DNA of 64,000 bases from Eriocheir sinensis (lineage: Eukaryota; Arthropoda; Malacostraca; Decapoda; Varunidae). Of this stretch, positions 11,886 through 25,166 are shown piece by piece (position 1 is the first letter of the stretch; every line of letters begins with the position of its first letter). The position numbers and the translations under genes are program-made. The DNA is taken from positions 1 to 64,000 of the forward strand of contig NW_026110796.1 of NCBI RefSeq assembly GCF_024679095.1. Reading direction: 5' to 3'. Below the pieces are notes generated by a model that did no database searches, was not told where the DNA came from, and was given only the letters and a program-made list of their open reading frames with translations.

Positions 11886-12384
11886 CACCCATGTTATTGT
11901 CTACCACTAAGCGTTTCACAAGGAGGTTTGTTACGGGTTGTCAGTACCACTCAGAGGACCAGAGAGAGGTAAGGTAGAGGCCTGTGTGTGTATGACAGAC
12001 CCAAGCAGACCCGGATCAAAGGCTCCGAGGCACAGGCCGTCGTGTTTGCCGAGCGGCTGATCCGCGCCAAGGACCCTCGTCGCTTGTGTGCTCGTGTCCT
12101 TTGGGGTCCGGTTCGACATGTGTGCCACAACCCTCGGGGCGTCGGGCCGCCAGTGACATTCGGGTTACTGCCAATTTACTTTCGCCGGCTGCCTCGTGCG
12201 TCCATTTATCGACAGAACCATAAGACCGGACGAACAGCTCATGGGCGGGCGCTGTGCCGATTGCTTCTGCTGGGACAAGGACGAAGGAGGGAGGAGGCCG
12301 TGGAAGTGCAGCTTGTATACGAGTCATGAGTCCACTACGTAACGTGAGGGAAAGAAGACCTGCCCAAGTGATAACATTCTCTCA

Positions 12385-12545
12385 TAGTCAAGGGAGCAGC
12401 TCAAGGGCAAAGTAAAGTTTAAAGAAAAAGAACTTGGCGCTGCTCCTGCATATAAGAGAAAGAGGGTCAGAATCAGATGGAGAGGCTTCTTGATACTTCC
12501 CGTTTGTATGCGTGAAGTCGTAGGCAGAAGGAAATACACACAAAA
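12385..12545 (-). mobile_element. Old jockey-like LINE 3' fragment (antisense)
   Basis: Short blocks (GCAGCTCAAGGGCAAAGTAAA near 12399 and GTCGTAGGCAGAAGGAAATACA near 12517) match the antisense 3' end of the jockey-like element seen more clearly at 51108-51495 and 61983-62477. It is strongly diverged. Confidence 0.5.
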
Positions 12546-12569
12546 GAAGGCGAGTGACAGTGGCTAAGG

Positions 12570-12773
12570 GTCGGAGCCCAAGCACACATATTGACAAGTC
12601 TTTCGTAGGAGTTGCGGGCTTTTCCATGGATAGTTTTATGACTCTAGTGGTAGTTTGATGAGGTTTCTTTACTATGAACCAAAAATATAACAGTCATAGT
12701 ACCCCATTGATCTCCTTTTCGGCCTTTGGAAATAGATGATTTGAGAGAGGCGGAAGCGTCTGAGAATACCGAC
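12570..12773 (+). repeat. Dispersed repeat, CTTTCGTAGGAGTTG family
   Basis: Carries the shared AGCCCAAGCACACA...TTGACAAG, CTTTCGTAGGAGTTG and GGAAGCGTCTGAGAATACC blocks found in the copies near 9560 and 53090. It stops where the candidate Polinton terminal repeat begins. Confidence 0.7.
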
Positions 12774-13080
12774 CTAGTAGTAACAAATGTACGGAAGTGG
12801 GGTAACCTCCGCGGGGGGGACTGGAAGTGGGGGTTGGGGGGGTCAAAGGGGGGATTACTGAAGAGGGGTATCTGGACCCCCCCCTCCCTCCCCACATCTA
12901 TTTTACCTTTTCACCAACCCCCCCCTACCCCTTACCCCCTCCCCAAAAAAATATTTCGCTTTTCACATGCCTCCTCCCTCCCCCTCCACTACCCTCCACC
13001 CCCTCTCGGGCTAGCGTACGGAAGCGGGGGGGACTGGAAGTGGGGGTTGGGGGGTCAGCGGAGGGTACTTGAAGAGTTAA
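12774..13080 (+). repeat. Candidate Polinton left terminal inverted repeat
   Basis: Starts AGTAGTAACAAATGTACGG and continues through G-rich and C-rich blocks to a CTCTCGGGCTAGCGTACGGAAGCG block near 13003-13028. The reverse complement of 40200-40577 follows the same order with visible but moderate divergence. Similarity stops abruptly at the AGTAGTAAC end on both sides, as expected of an element terminus. It could instead be an unrelated dispersed G/C-rich repeat. Confidence 0.5.
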
Positions 13081-13084
13081 GATA

Positions 13085-13607
<523 letters not shown>

Positions 13608-14206
13608 TGTTAGCCTTTTTGTTAGCTGTTTTTTTGTGTGTTTTTGATTAAGGCGCGAACTGTTATCTCACGTGAGGTCCGGTATACCGTTGCCTGCTTT
13701 CACAAGTTGATTGTAGTAAGGTGAGATAACACAATAGCCTTTTTAGTTAAGTGATGTGTGGCCGAGCGGTAGCCGTTATAAGTTCACTTTAGTTCACTTT
13801 AGTTCTCTCTCTCAGGTTGATACAAATACCAAATGTATTTTAACTATATTAAGTTGTATACAAAGTTTACAGTTTACGTGAACGAGACGCACGAAATCAG
13901 AGACAGCCACACCCCTGCAGGGCGCGGGGCGGCAGAGCACCGCTCGCCTGCCCGTCACCCGTCTTCTCTCCTCTTCTCTGCGTTGTTCGCCTGTTTTATT
14001 TGCTTGTAGTTCGTCCGGAAGGGTGGGGCTTCCGGTTGATGACTGTTGATGAAAGTCATCATTTGCTGATCCTAGTGTCAGTTCATCACAGCTTCCCACG
14101 GCCAAAAGCACGACGTGTTGTTAGACATCCTGTTGTGCGACACCGACCGGGTGTCGCCACACGTACAGTCATACATACACATGTACATTATAATATACAC
14201 ATTACA
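13608..14206 (+). repeat. Terminal direct repeat, left copy (LTR-like)
   Basis: Contains an 11-bp inverted pair TGTTATCTCAC / GTGAGATAACA (about 13661 and 13722) around a roughly 50 bp loop, and a tRNA A-box-like GTGGCCGAGCGGTAG near 13758. It differs from the right copy by only a few substitutions and short indels. Confidence 0.9.
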
Positions 14207-17200
14207 TCGCTCGGTTCTCTAAAAGTCGCGACCTCGGGACTCACCCGACCTTTAAAAGCGGTGTACCTACCCATGTTACAGTCGCACAATGTGTACTAGT
14301 TAAACGAGGTCCTGTTATTGCTTAAAAAAATATATATACAAGTCAGAGCCCGCCTAACGATACAGCATCGGGAAATGCCAATGATAATAAAAATAATCAT
14401 GGAAGTAACAAGAAATGGGCAAAGTACATACAGGGCGAGGTAAACAGGGCTAGAGTCGTGGACATGGAAGCTCAGTACTATTCCGAGAAAACAAAATAAT
14501 AGCTCGAAAAATTATTTACATGATACATCCTAGTAAAATTAAATTGACTAAACTGTCATTAGGATACATGGTAATGGAGCTGCTTGGAATAGTAAAAAGA
14601 AAAAGGAACAATCCTTGAAGAAGATCTGCTACACACTGAACCTTCGAGTCACACCTGGACACAAAACTGTCGCAGAGAAACGCTCATCCGTTGCGTGACA
14701 ATTAATTGCCAGTGTCGTTACCCTCGGCACGCCTTCGAGACGGGTGGGGTTTACAACAATAGATAAGGTTGTGTGAAAAGAGGTAATGTTATCCGTAGAG
14801 TCTCCTATTAATACAATGTGATAACAAGGACAAGTCTGGAGAACCTTAGAAGCATCGGCAGTCAGCACCACTAACTCCTAATACTCCGTTTTACAGGTCT
14901 ACAGTACTATAAAAGAAAATCCTGTCACTAAGTTGTGAAGTCACTTATAACAAATCTCACTGAAATATATAATTCCAGCATAATTGATTAAAGTAATTCC
15001 AGCATTAATAAACATCAAATGACAAAGACAAATTTCCACCTATCCCTCGATCGTAACGAACGTGGATGACTGACATCTTTGACGCCAAAAATAATTCCCG
15101 TAACGGGTAACAGTGGTATGTCAAGTAAGGGTAAGTAAGACTTGTCTGCTTACTTCCAAAGCTTACAGATATTCACATGCTGGTTACGATAAAAGTTAGG
15201 TACAGCATCTGCTCAAGTTAGGTCTGTCAGTGCAGAGAAAAAGTCTGTTTTAAGCAGAAGCACATGAGGTTCAAGGTTAAATTGTACCTATCCCTATGTT
15301 AGTCTACACCCTCGGTTATTACGGCTCCAATTGAATTAAGAAGACTGACTGCCTTGCATCAACTCAGCAATAAAAGAAAATAGTGGGTTAGAGTGAAAAG
15401 TATTACTCAAGGACTCCCCTTCTCGCATGAAAAAGATGCAGGCAAAAGCTTAGGAACCAAACATAAATTAGTAGATGCGAGGATGCAGGTTATAGTCGTG
15501 TGGTGGAAAGATACACAAAGCAGCGTCAGGCTGAACCTCAAGCCGGCGCTAGTCTTTGGAGACGATCACTATGCACCATTCTGTGCAAAAAAAAATCGTA
15601 AAGCTCAAATTTCCAACCACCAATTTATCTGACTATTTCTGCCTAAACCACGGGTAAAAGAACACACCAAGGAATTTTTGATTACCGCTGGTGACACCCA
15701 AAAAGGTTTAGGTCAGAGGGTCGCGAAGGTCCCCCTCTCCGACTAACGTGTCGACGGGAAACGAAGCTTCAAAAAGGACCCAAAATTATTTTAAATGCCA
15801 TAAAAGTTGGCTGATAAAACCGTGTAGGTTGCCAGTGGGGCTGTAGTCAAGGGATACTGCACTCCTTCGAAGATGAACTGTAAGGACAATCATGTACACA
15901 AGGAACTCTAGTAATAATCTAGCATTAGCTACATAAATGGTTTCTCCATCTGTCTAGTTTCCCTGTTTAAAACACGAGATCAAATCAGTAGATAGCCTAT
16001 AGGCGTCCACTTGCCTATTAAAAAGGCTTGGTTTGCACAGTGTCCACAGCAAAATTTATACCCTTTACGAGGCTGTGTTGCCCATCTTCCCCAAATGTTT
16101 CAAGAAAAAGTGACCGAAACGCATCATAATCCTTCCGTCCAGTGAACGCGCTCCTGTTTATGAGGGCCCTGCGCCCGTTCCCGGGATTGACCTTCGAGCG
16201 GCTGAGAGATATTTAATCTCCCGGATTTGACACGAATGAAATGTCCATGACAATCTCACTTTGAAACAAGAAGTCCCTGGCCGAATAATCTGCCTCCCTT
16301 GCTACCCTGCGAAAGGCCTAACTGCTGTTGCTGTTAGTGGGTGATTAGAGGCAGAAGCCATTGTGGGATTAGTAAGGTAAGTAAATACCTCTTGGTTGCA
16401 CATGCAGCGTAGGAGGAGCAAGCACCCTTTGAAGACTGCTACACTCCTTACATGAGAACAGTTACCGTTATCCTTGACGGCACTGTTCTTTATCTCTACC
16501 CACCCCTCATAGTCCTCTGGTCAGGTTTCTCTGCCATTAAAAAGAGTTACTAGTAAAATGAGGAGTAAAATGGTAAAAGAAAAAAAATATTGCTGCAAAA
16601 ATAAGTAAAGTAATAATCATTCACCGCTAAGTATATGCTCACTCCTCCCCTATGCTTTTAAAATGCATAATAAAAGAGGAAAAAGAATAATGAGTGAGGC
16701 TTAGCAAGACATAACTTCTCCACTGTGCAATAAAACACACAAAAGAAAGGAGAAAAGAAAATGAATGATTATACATAAAATGCGTAACCATGCGACTCAA
16801 GAAAAATATTAAACATCCACACGCCAGAAAAATCAACAGCTGAAAAATCTAATAGATTAGATACGCCCCCACACGCCTAAACACGTGAACATAATAATAG
16901 TAATTCACCTGAAATAATGTTACAAGTGGTGTAATTACTGAAACCGTATCAATGAGTGTCAGCTATAATGTGTTAAAAACCTCGAAGACAGCAACTCGAT
17001 GCCCCACTACTCAGCACGCTCGCGTCCTTCGCCTCGCCGGTGGCAAGGGCAGGGCTGCAGGGGTGGCAGGGTCTGCCGTCCACCGTCTGGTAGCGGTGGT
17101 GGGAGAGGCGGGCAGACAATATACGCCCACCAGTCACCTCAAAGGTCCGAGTTGCCTGGCGAAGATAAGTGCGCACCTACGACGAGTTGTGTCGTAGGAA

Positions 17201-17622
17201 GAAACAAATGCCTGGACACCTCCAAGGAAACTTGGTTGTGTGGAGGTACGAGGCGGGGCGCGCGGGCTGTGTGGAGGTGCGGGGCGGGGCGGGGTGTGCT
17301 CTCGGGTGCGGCTGTGTGCTGACTCGACTCACTGGGGCAGGAAAAGCCGCGCTGATGTCAGCGTATGCTTGCTGTGTCCGATACCGTTCACTGCCCCCAC
17401 ACACTGTCACTGAAGCTACGTTTGAGAGAGAGATATAACAATTCGGAGTAGTTCGTAACCACGCTGCACATCATTTATGTTAATAACTTTTGAGCGTTTT
17501 TTTTTTTTACGTGGTTAACAACGAGGCGGCCACCAGCCACCATGCATTTTATGTTATGTTATATTAGAGATAACACCTATAGAACACTTCGGAGAGGTCC
17601 GTAAACCGCTGTTCACCATTTT
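14207..17622. other. Non-coding interior between the direct repeats
   Basis: About 3.4 kb of mostly AT-rich unique sequence with no recognisable protein domain on either strand. A GC-rich patch at 17030-17330, with several GGGGC runs near 17278-17292, stands out and could be promoter-like. This is inference only. Confidence 0.6.
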
Positions 17623-18901
<1,279 letters not shown>

Positions 18902-19014
18902 CAAACGAACACACAATGCCGAAGGGTATTTATGGGCGTCAAGCCAACGAGCACTTCACAGGCTCTCAAGGCGGTCTCGGGTCAAGAGGTCTCCTGTTCT
19001 TGTTTCCCGTAAAC

Positions 19015-22000
19015 ATGAAGACCCCTGTACACACCTGCATGAAATGTTCATGGAGTAATAATTACTTCCCGTTGTCCGCACTCGCAGCTCATAGGGCGGC
19101 CTGCCTTCCAGAGGGCCTTGGGACTGGATCGAAAGATATATCTACTAGAAACAATGGTAATTACTTAAATGTTTGCGTTACTTTATATGATTGTCATAAA
19201 AAACAGTAGCAGATGTGGATGACGGGAGGGGGGTAGAGAGCTGGGCAACATGGTCAATATCGACTTTAGTCTTTCTATCTTTTTTTCAGAAGAGACGTCG
19301 TCGACTAGCTCTGATCGATCAGATGTCGGTTTCTCTCAACCAGACCCCAGCGATATTGGAAGTTGTTCTCCACGGGCGGGTCTCAGCGACGAAGCCAGTC
19401 AAAACCAAAGGTAGGTCAAAACCTAATATCTTCTGAAATGCAATATTGTTAAAATGTGTTTTACAAGAGACAGATTTTCCATATTGTATTTTAAGTGTCA
19501 CAGTAAAATATGTGCGGGGTAGAGGGGTTCAAAAAATTTCATTTGTGTTTCGTATTCCTTAAGGGCTATCTCCGAAGAAGGCGGGTCTGGTAGGCTCAGC
19601 CATTGGCCCTCCTCTTCAGCGATCGGTAGTGGACGAAAACGAAAACAAGCGAATACAGGAACAAACGGTAAGTTTCTACGTTTTTTATTGCGCAGACGTC
19701 TGTTCTAAGGAAAAAAATTGTAATTTCACTATTTCTCACTAATATTATTTTACCTTTCTTCAGACACCTGCAGGAAAAAGCAAGCCCGTCGTGAGGGATT
19801 CTCCCATCCAAACAGTTCTCCACAGCCAGGGCCCAGCGGTTATAACCCGGGACGGCCGGCAACAACACCCTCACCAACACCCGGTGAAATAAGCCAACAT
19901 TTCAACGGGGCCTTAACAACGATCGACGTGCCCGTCCCACCAGCAGACAACGGCGACATTGCATTATATTTCAACAACAACACTGGCCGTCTTCGCGAGG
20001 CAGTAGAATCTGTATTCCAAGGCTGCCAGCAGGTTAGACCTCCTTCTTTTAAAGTGTACGTTGACATGCATCTGCGTTTAGTCAGAGAAGACCCCGACGA
20101 TGGAGTTCAATATAGAGATATGTATATGAGAAGTCATATGCAGGTAATTAGCTATGACGATATAGATTCATATGTACGTGAACTATCCGAATATTTTGTT
20201 AATCGGTTTGAACATGACATGTCAGACGAAGAGGGCAGTGGATTTACGTTAGATGAAATAGTTAGCGTAAAATTTTCCTTCTCTCTTATAATGCTGCACA
20301 ATAGTATTGGAGAGTATGTGCCCTATCCTAAGGGTGTTCCACGGAAAACACAAGTTCTCAACCCTTCGGGACCCACGGACTGTGTTTTCCAAGTTCTAAC
20401 AGCTTATCGCTATCTAAAGTCAAGAAATGTAGTTCCATCGGGCAGGCAATGGGAGAATGCTTGCTTGGCCTCTATTAATACGGGTAACATTCCAACCCCG
20501 GTATCCTGGGAAGACCTCGGTCGGCTTGAAAGATTAAACAACATAAGTATTCGCGTTTACTGTCTAGACAACGTTGAAGACAAAAAAGGCGAACTAACTC
20601 TAGTCAGAAAGGGGCTCAAAGATCAAGAAGTTGTTCATTGTCTGTTGTTGGGGAACAGACACCTAGCTCTTATCCAAGACTTTGACGCATACATGAACCT
20701 GTTTACCTGCCAACGTCGCGGGAAAAAAATGTTTTGCGATATCTGCCTGTGCGCCTGTGAGAACAAGACAACGCTTGCTGAGCATGTGCTAATTTGCCCA
20801 ACGATGATCACAAGACTAAGATTCCCACCCGCGGGTTCTACTGTGAAATTTATTAATCATGCTAAGGCATATGAGCCATCTTATTTAGCATTCTATGACT
20901 TTGAGAGTATTCTCGTAGAGCCTCCTTCGAATGTGTCTGGATGTGTAAAGAGACATCACTGTGCCATAGCGTATGCTTACATTATACTGAATAGAAACGG
21001 AGAAACAGTACAAAGCGGATCCTATTGTGGAAGTAATGCTGTAAACCATTTTATTCATACAATGCAGTGTGCCTGGAAAAAGTTGAAATTTTCTAAAGGC
21101 TACAATAAAATCAACATGACCGATGAAGATACGGCGCGTCACAATGAGCAAACTCACTGCCTTCTCTGCAAACAGGGTTTTTTAAAAGGTAAAGGAGTAA
21201 AACATCATGACCATGAAAAATCAGGAAACAATTACATTGGAGCTTATTGTAATAGATGCAACCTCCAAATGAAAAATCACAAATTGCAGCTCACTCTCAT
21301 TGCACATAATGCTAATTACGACATGTCGTTAATCCTGCGTGAATTAACGATACCTGACTTGAAAATCAAACTAAGACCAAAACGTTCAGTTCACAAATAC
21401 CATGAAGTCATCATAAATGACTTGAGATTTATTGACTCGTATGCCTTTATGTCGGGTTCACTCGCGGCTTTAGCGAACCAATTCATCAGTAATGGGAACG
21501 AACCCATATGCACACAACAGATGTTGAAAGATGTGCCAGCACCTGCGTTGCCATTATTGATCAAGGGAAAGCAGGTGTTTTGTTATGACTATATGGATTC
21601 GATGGAACGACTTTCTGAGACACGTCTTCCATCCCGCGAAGATTTTTTCAATTCGCTTCAAGAAGCAGAACTTTCCGAAAGTGATTATAAACATGCTCAG
21701 AATGTTTGGAAAGTAGCTGGGTGTCAGAGCCTGATGGACTATTTGTTGCTTTATGTAAAAGTGGATGTTGGTCTTCTATGTGATGTCTTCCTAGAGTGGC
21801 GAGGTATGTTGAAAACCCAGTGGAGGTTGGATATTGTAAATTATGTTAGCCTGCCAGGATTTGCCTATGACTCCTTTCTGCTAAAAACACAGCAGGAATT
21901 AGAGGTGCTTAGTAGCCCGGACATATATCATTGCATTCAAACAAATGTGCGTGGGGGCTACACAAGTGTTGTGCGTCGTTTTGTACGCGCCAATAACATC

Positions 22001-23673
22001 TACACGAACCCTCAGTTTAATCCAAAACATGATAGAAGCACTTTCCTTTCATATCTTGACTTCAACAGTCTTTATCCCACTGTAATGCAAGAGAAGTTGC
22101 CATGTGGGGATATGAGAAAACTAGATGAGACAGAAATGCAGTCGTTTTTGAGCGGGGGCTTGGTCAATCAAGCAACCGACGGCGATTTTGGATATCTCAT
22201 TCTGTGCGATACTGAGGCTGTCTCACGTGAAGTCGTTGAGAAAACGGATGACCTCCCACTGATCATCAGAAGACACAATATCACCAACAGAGATATATCG
22301 TCAGTCACACGCGAATGGTATGAAGAAGAAAACCGTCCAGCACCGTGTAAGAACATAAAACTGATTGGAACACATGCTGCTCAGGAGAAAATGCTATTTG
22401 CTCTGCCCCTCCTTAAACTACTTATTCAACTAGGCCTGGTTGTTAAAAAAGTGCATGCTATTTATACGTTTAAGCAAAAGCACTTTCTTGCGGACTTCAT
22501 TCAGGATAACATAGAAGCCCGCAAAAGTGCTACTTGCCCTATCAAGAAAAATGCAATCAAGTGTATTTCAAACAGCATTTTTGGTCGATTCCTGATGAAC
22601 GTGGCTAAATATAGTGAAGACATAGATATTGTCACCAGCCGCGAAAAGTTTTTGAAGCTGGCCCGAAGTCCTTACTTTAAACGCGTTGTACCTCTCAATG
22701 ATGGTCATGTAGTTGTAACTCGCCATAGGAAATATTCACGGGTGAATCATCCAAACTACATTGGCTACTACATCCTAGAGCTGTCCAAGCTGCGACTATA
22801 TGATTTCTATTACAATGTGTTGAAGGCTCATTACGGAGATCGGGCGAAACTAGTGTATTGCGACACTGATTCCTTAATAACAGAAATTGAAACTCCTGAT
22901 CTATTAACAGAGTACTCGCAGGAACCCTTCAAAAGCTATATAGACACAAGTAACTTTAGCCCCTCACATTCCTTGTACAGCACAGACAACAAAGGAAAGC
23001 TTGGATTTCTCAAGTCTGAAGTGGGGGAAAGAACCATTTCAGAATTTGTAGGTGTAAAACCAAAGTGCTACTCCATCCTCTTGGCAGACGATGACCGGTT
23101 GAGTTCAGCTAAGGGCGTTCCAAAGTTCATAAAGAAGAAAATGCTCATCAGCGATACAAAGACGCCCTATTCCAGAAGCAAACATTTACCTTTGACTATC
23201 AGGGATTCACAGTGCGCAATGGACGAATGAGTACAGTAAAATATCCCAAGAGAGGGATATCTGTAGTTGAGGACAAAAGATACTACATTAGCACCTTGGA
23301 GTCACGATCTTACGGTCATCCCGATAATTCTATAGGGATAGAGGAGGAAGAGCAGGAGGAGGAGGCAGCCCAGATCATGACACTGTCAAACGAAGAAAAT
23401 TTGGAGGAAGGCGATGAAAGAGGCATAACAGAAACGAGACTAGCCGAGGTAATGGGTGGGCAAGAGATCGGTGAAATGGGAGAACTAGAAGAAGAAACCT
23501 ATGAATTGTGGGGAGAACGGGATGTGCTGGCCGAGCAATATTTTCCCTTGATAAAACGGGTAGAGGCGGATGATGACATGTTAATGCAAGCAGCGGAACA
23601 GGGAGAAATAAATCAAATGCTCTCATCATCCCCCCTTGAATATATGCTAGTAGATACAGACTTTTCAGAATAA
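19015..23673 (+). pseudogene. polB: Polinton protein-primed DNA polymerase B, four exons, frameshifted
   Basis: It would replicate the element using a protein primer. Four exons join in phase: 19015-19156, 19290-19410, 19564-19667 and 19764 onward, with GT donors at 19157, 19411 and 19668 and AG acceptors before 19290, 19564 and 19764. Exon 1 encodes a CX2CX14HX3C zinc-finger-like motif. The main exon has a conserved Polinton N-terminal region, exonuclease motifs YDFES (about 20892), HNANYD (about 21304) and VKVDVGLLCD (about 21757), an HNH/zinc-like insert (HHDH...YCNRCN, about 21200-21265), and polymerase motifs DFNSLYP (about 22059), NSIFG (about 22571) and YCDTDS (about 22856). The frame ends at 23230, but the family's C-terminal block (DDKRY-like EDKRY, about 23269) lies in another frame. 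A 1-nt-type shift near 23137-23143 therefore joins it to a tail rich in Glu that ends at 23673. Confidence 0.9.
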
Positions 23674-23866
23674 ATTGTAGTTGTTTATAAGATAGGGACT
23701 GGTGTGAATGTTGTATATACTGTTTATAGTGTAAGAATTTGCCTGCTATTTTTATGTTAAATATAAAATATATGTAAATATATTCTGTATATAGGACTAA
23801 TGTTGGAGCCTATGATATTATAAAATTGCACATGATGAATCTGGAATCATAATTTGACCAAATTCC

Positions 23867-23916
23867 AATAAACATTGAGTTTGTTTGACATGTTTATATG
23901 ACCTTTATCAAATAAA
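23867..23916 (+). terminator. Polyadenylation signals downstream of polB
   Basis: AATAAA occurs at 23867-23872 and 23911-23916, about 200-240 bases after the last polB frame. The position suits eukaryotic mRNA 3' end formation. Assigned by motif only. Confidence 0.5.
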
Positions 23917-24034
23917 AAAAAACAAAAAAAAAACGGATGAAAAAAAACACAATAATTGTCTTAAAATTTATTCGATTTGTGGAAACATGAATAAAACGCT
24001 TTTATGTTTCGATCCGGCTCATGCATAAAAGACT

Positions 24035-24135
24035 GCCCGCCAAATCAGGCGGGCGGCGGCGGCGGTAGCGAGAGGTGCGACGACAGGATGCGACAGGATT
24101 GCTCGGGGCCCGGGACGGGGCGGGGCGGGGCGGGG
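24035..24135. other. GC hairpin and G-quadruplex-type motif
   Basis: GCCCGCC (24035-24041) and GGCGGGC (24048-24054) form a perfect 7-bp stem with a 6-nt loop. Four GGGG runs with single-C spacers follow at about 24117-24135. This lies between the convergent 3' ends of polB and the protease in otherwise AT-rich DNA. Confidence 0.7.
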
Positions 24136-24787
24136 TAGTGGCGGTGACGAGTGAGGACCTGTGAGTGGAGCCAGACCTCTGATTTAAGCATGGTATACAA
24201 CCACCCCACCCCCCGATAAAGGAACTAGAAAATTATTTATGCTTAGAATAGCTTCATGGAATGTAATACAATTCAATATGAAAAAATCAATAAGTCAATA
24301 CTTACTTTTTATGAACACGTGTTAAATGTTTGATGAAATACAGGCATTATAAACTTGCTGTAAGCGAATCGCATCACGTGTTCATCATTCCTCGAATATT
24401 CGGTCTTGGAAAACTCCATACATATTTTTTCAAGAGTTTCTCTTACACCCAAGTGCGAAACATTGTAGGCAAAGTACATGGCATAAGCCCCGCACACATC
24501 GCTTCGCGTGCTTTGAAGTCGAAATGCATTTTTATACATACTGAGCCCGGGGTAATCAATATATTTGAAATGATCAGAGTATAATTTTGGATCGAGAGCA
24601 TAACTATCTAGGAACACTGCCATGCCCGGTTCATAGTAGAGACAAATCCAGTGTCCCATTTCTCTTTTAGAATAACTTGGTAGCGTATTGACGATGCACA
24701 CTATAGGTTTTCTATATCGAGGTATAGAGTTTACCTCGTCTGCAAATAACACGCCTAAAAACAAGGCTTGCTTTCCTATGTGCCCCC

Positions 24788-25166
24788 TCACACAGGTACG
24801 AACGACGTCACCACGACCCGGTCTGAGGAACTCCTGGAGAAGTACCGTAGGCTCATCCAGCAGTATAAGACTAAATCCCCTAACATTTTGATTTCAGGAG
24901 TTCTACCACGGACTTGGGCGGAGAGCGACTTTTTCAGTAAGGCCTTCAGCCTAAACAACCGCTTACAGACTCTTTGTAGGGAGCTTGACGTGGAGTTCCT
25001 AAACGCATGGGACAATTTCTATGGACAAAATGAGCTTTTTCACAGGGACGGATTGCACCTTTCTCCCATCGGGGCAGCCAGACTCGGAAGGCTCCTCAAC
25101 GAAGCAGTGCGTGTCATCCGAACAAAAAACGAGTCACGGCCACGTCCCTCCACCCCGCCCGTGTAA
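24788..25166 (+). pseudogene. CR1-like ORF1 C-terminal esterase (5'-truncated)
   Basis: The C-terminal part of an SGNH-type esterase domain: GTND (24796), an ISGVLPR strand (24890) and DGLHLSPIG (25050-25076) carrying the Asp-x-x-His catalytic pair. The frame ends at 25166, and the ORF2 frame is already open across this point, so ORF1 and ORF2 overlap. Block I with the catalytic Ser is missing through truncation. Confidence 0.85.

Larger units (their letters stand above)
23674..24308. other. Intergenic region between convergent Polinton genes
   Basis: The AT-rich first part carries AATAAA signals on the plus strand (23867, 23911) and one for the minus strand (TTTATT at 23967-23972). A GC-rich island follows at 24031-24200. 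No gene seen. Confidence 0.7.

Noticed and set aside
11931..12329. Host exon candidates of 65-113 residues
   Set aside because: Overlapping frames on both strands, no domain and no convincing splice sites.
17030..17438. Coding sequence in the GC-rich patch
   Set aside because: Several overlapping frames on both strands are open because of GC content; none carries a recognisable domain.
23212..23673. Independent acidic protein gene downstream of PolB
   Set aside because: Its first 25-30 residues match the C-terminal block of PolB, so it is better read as the shifted end of that gene.
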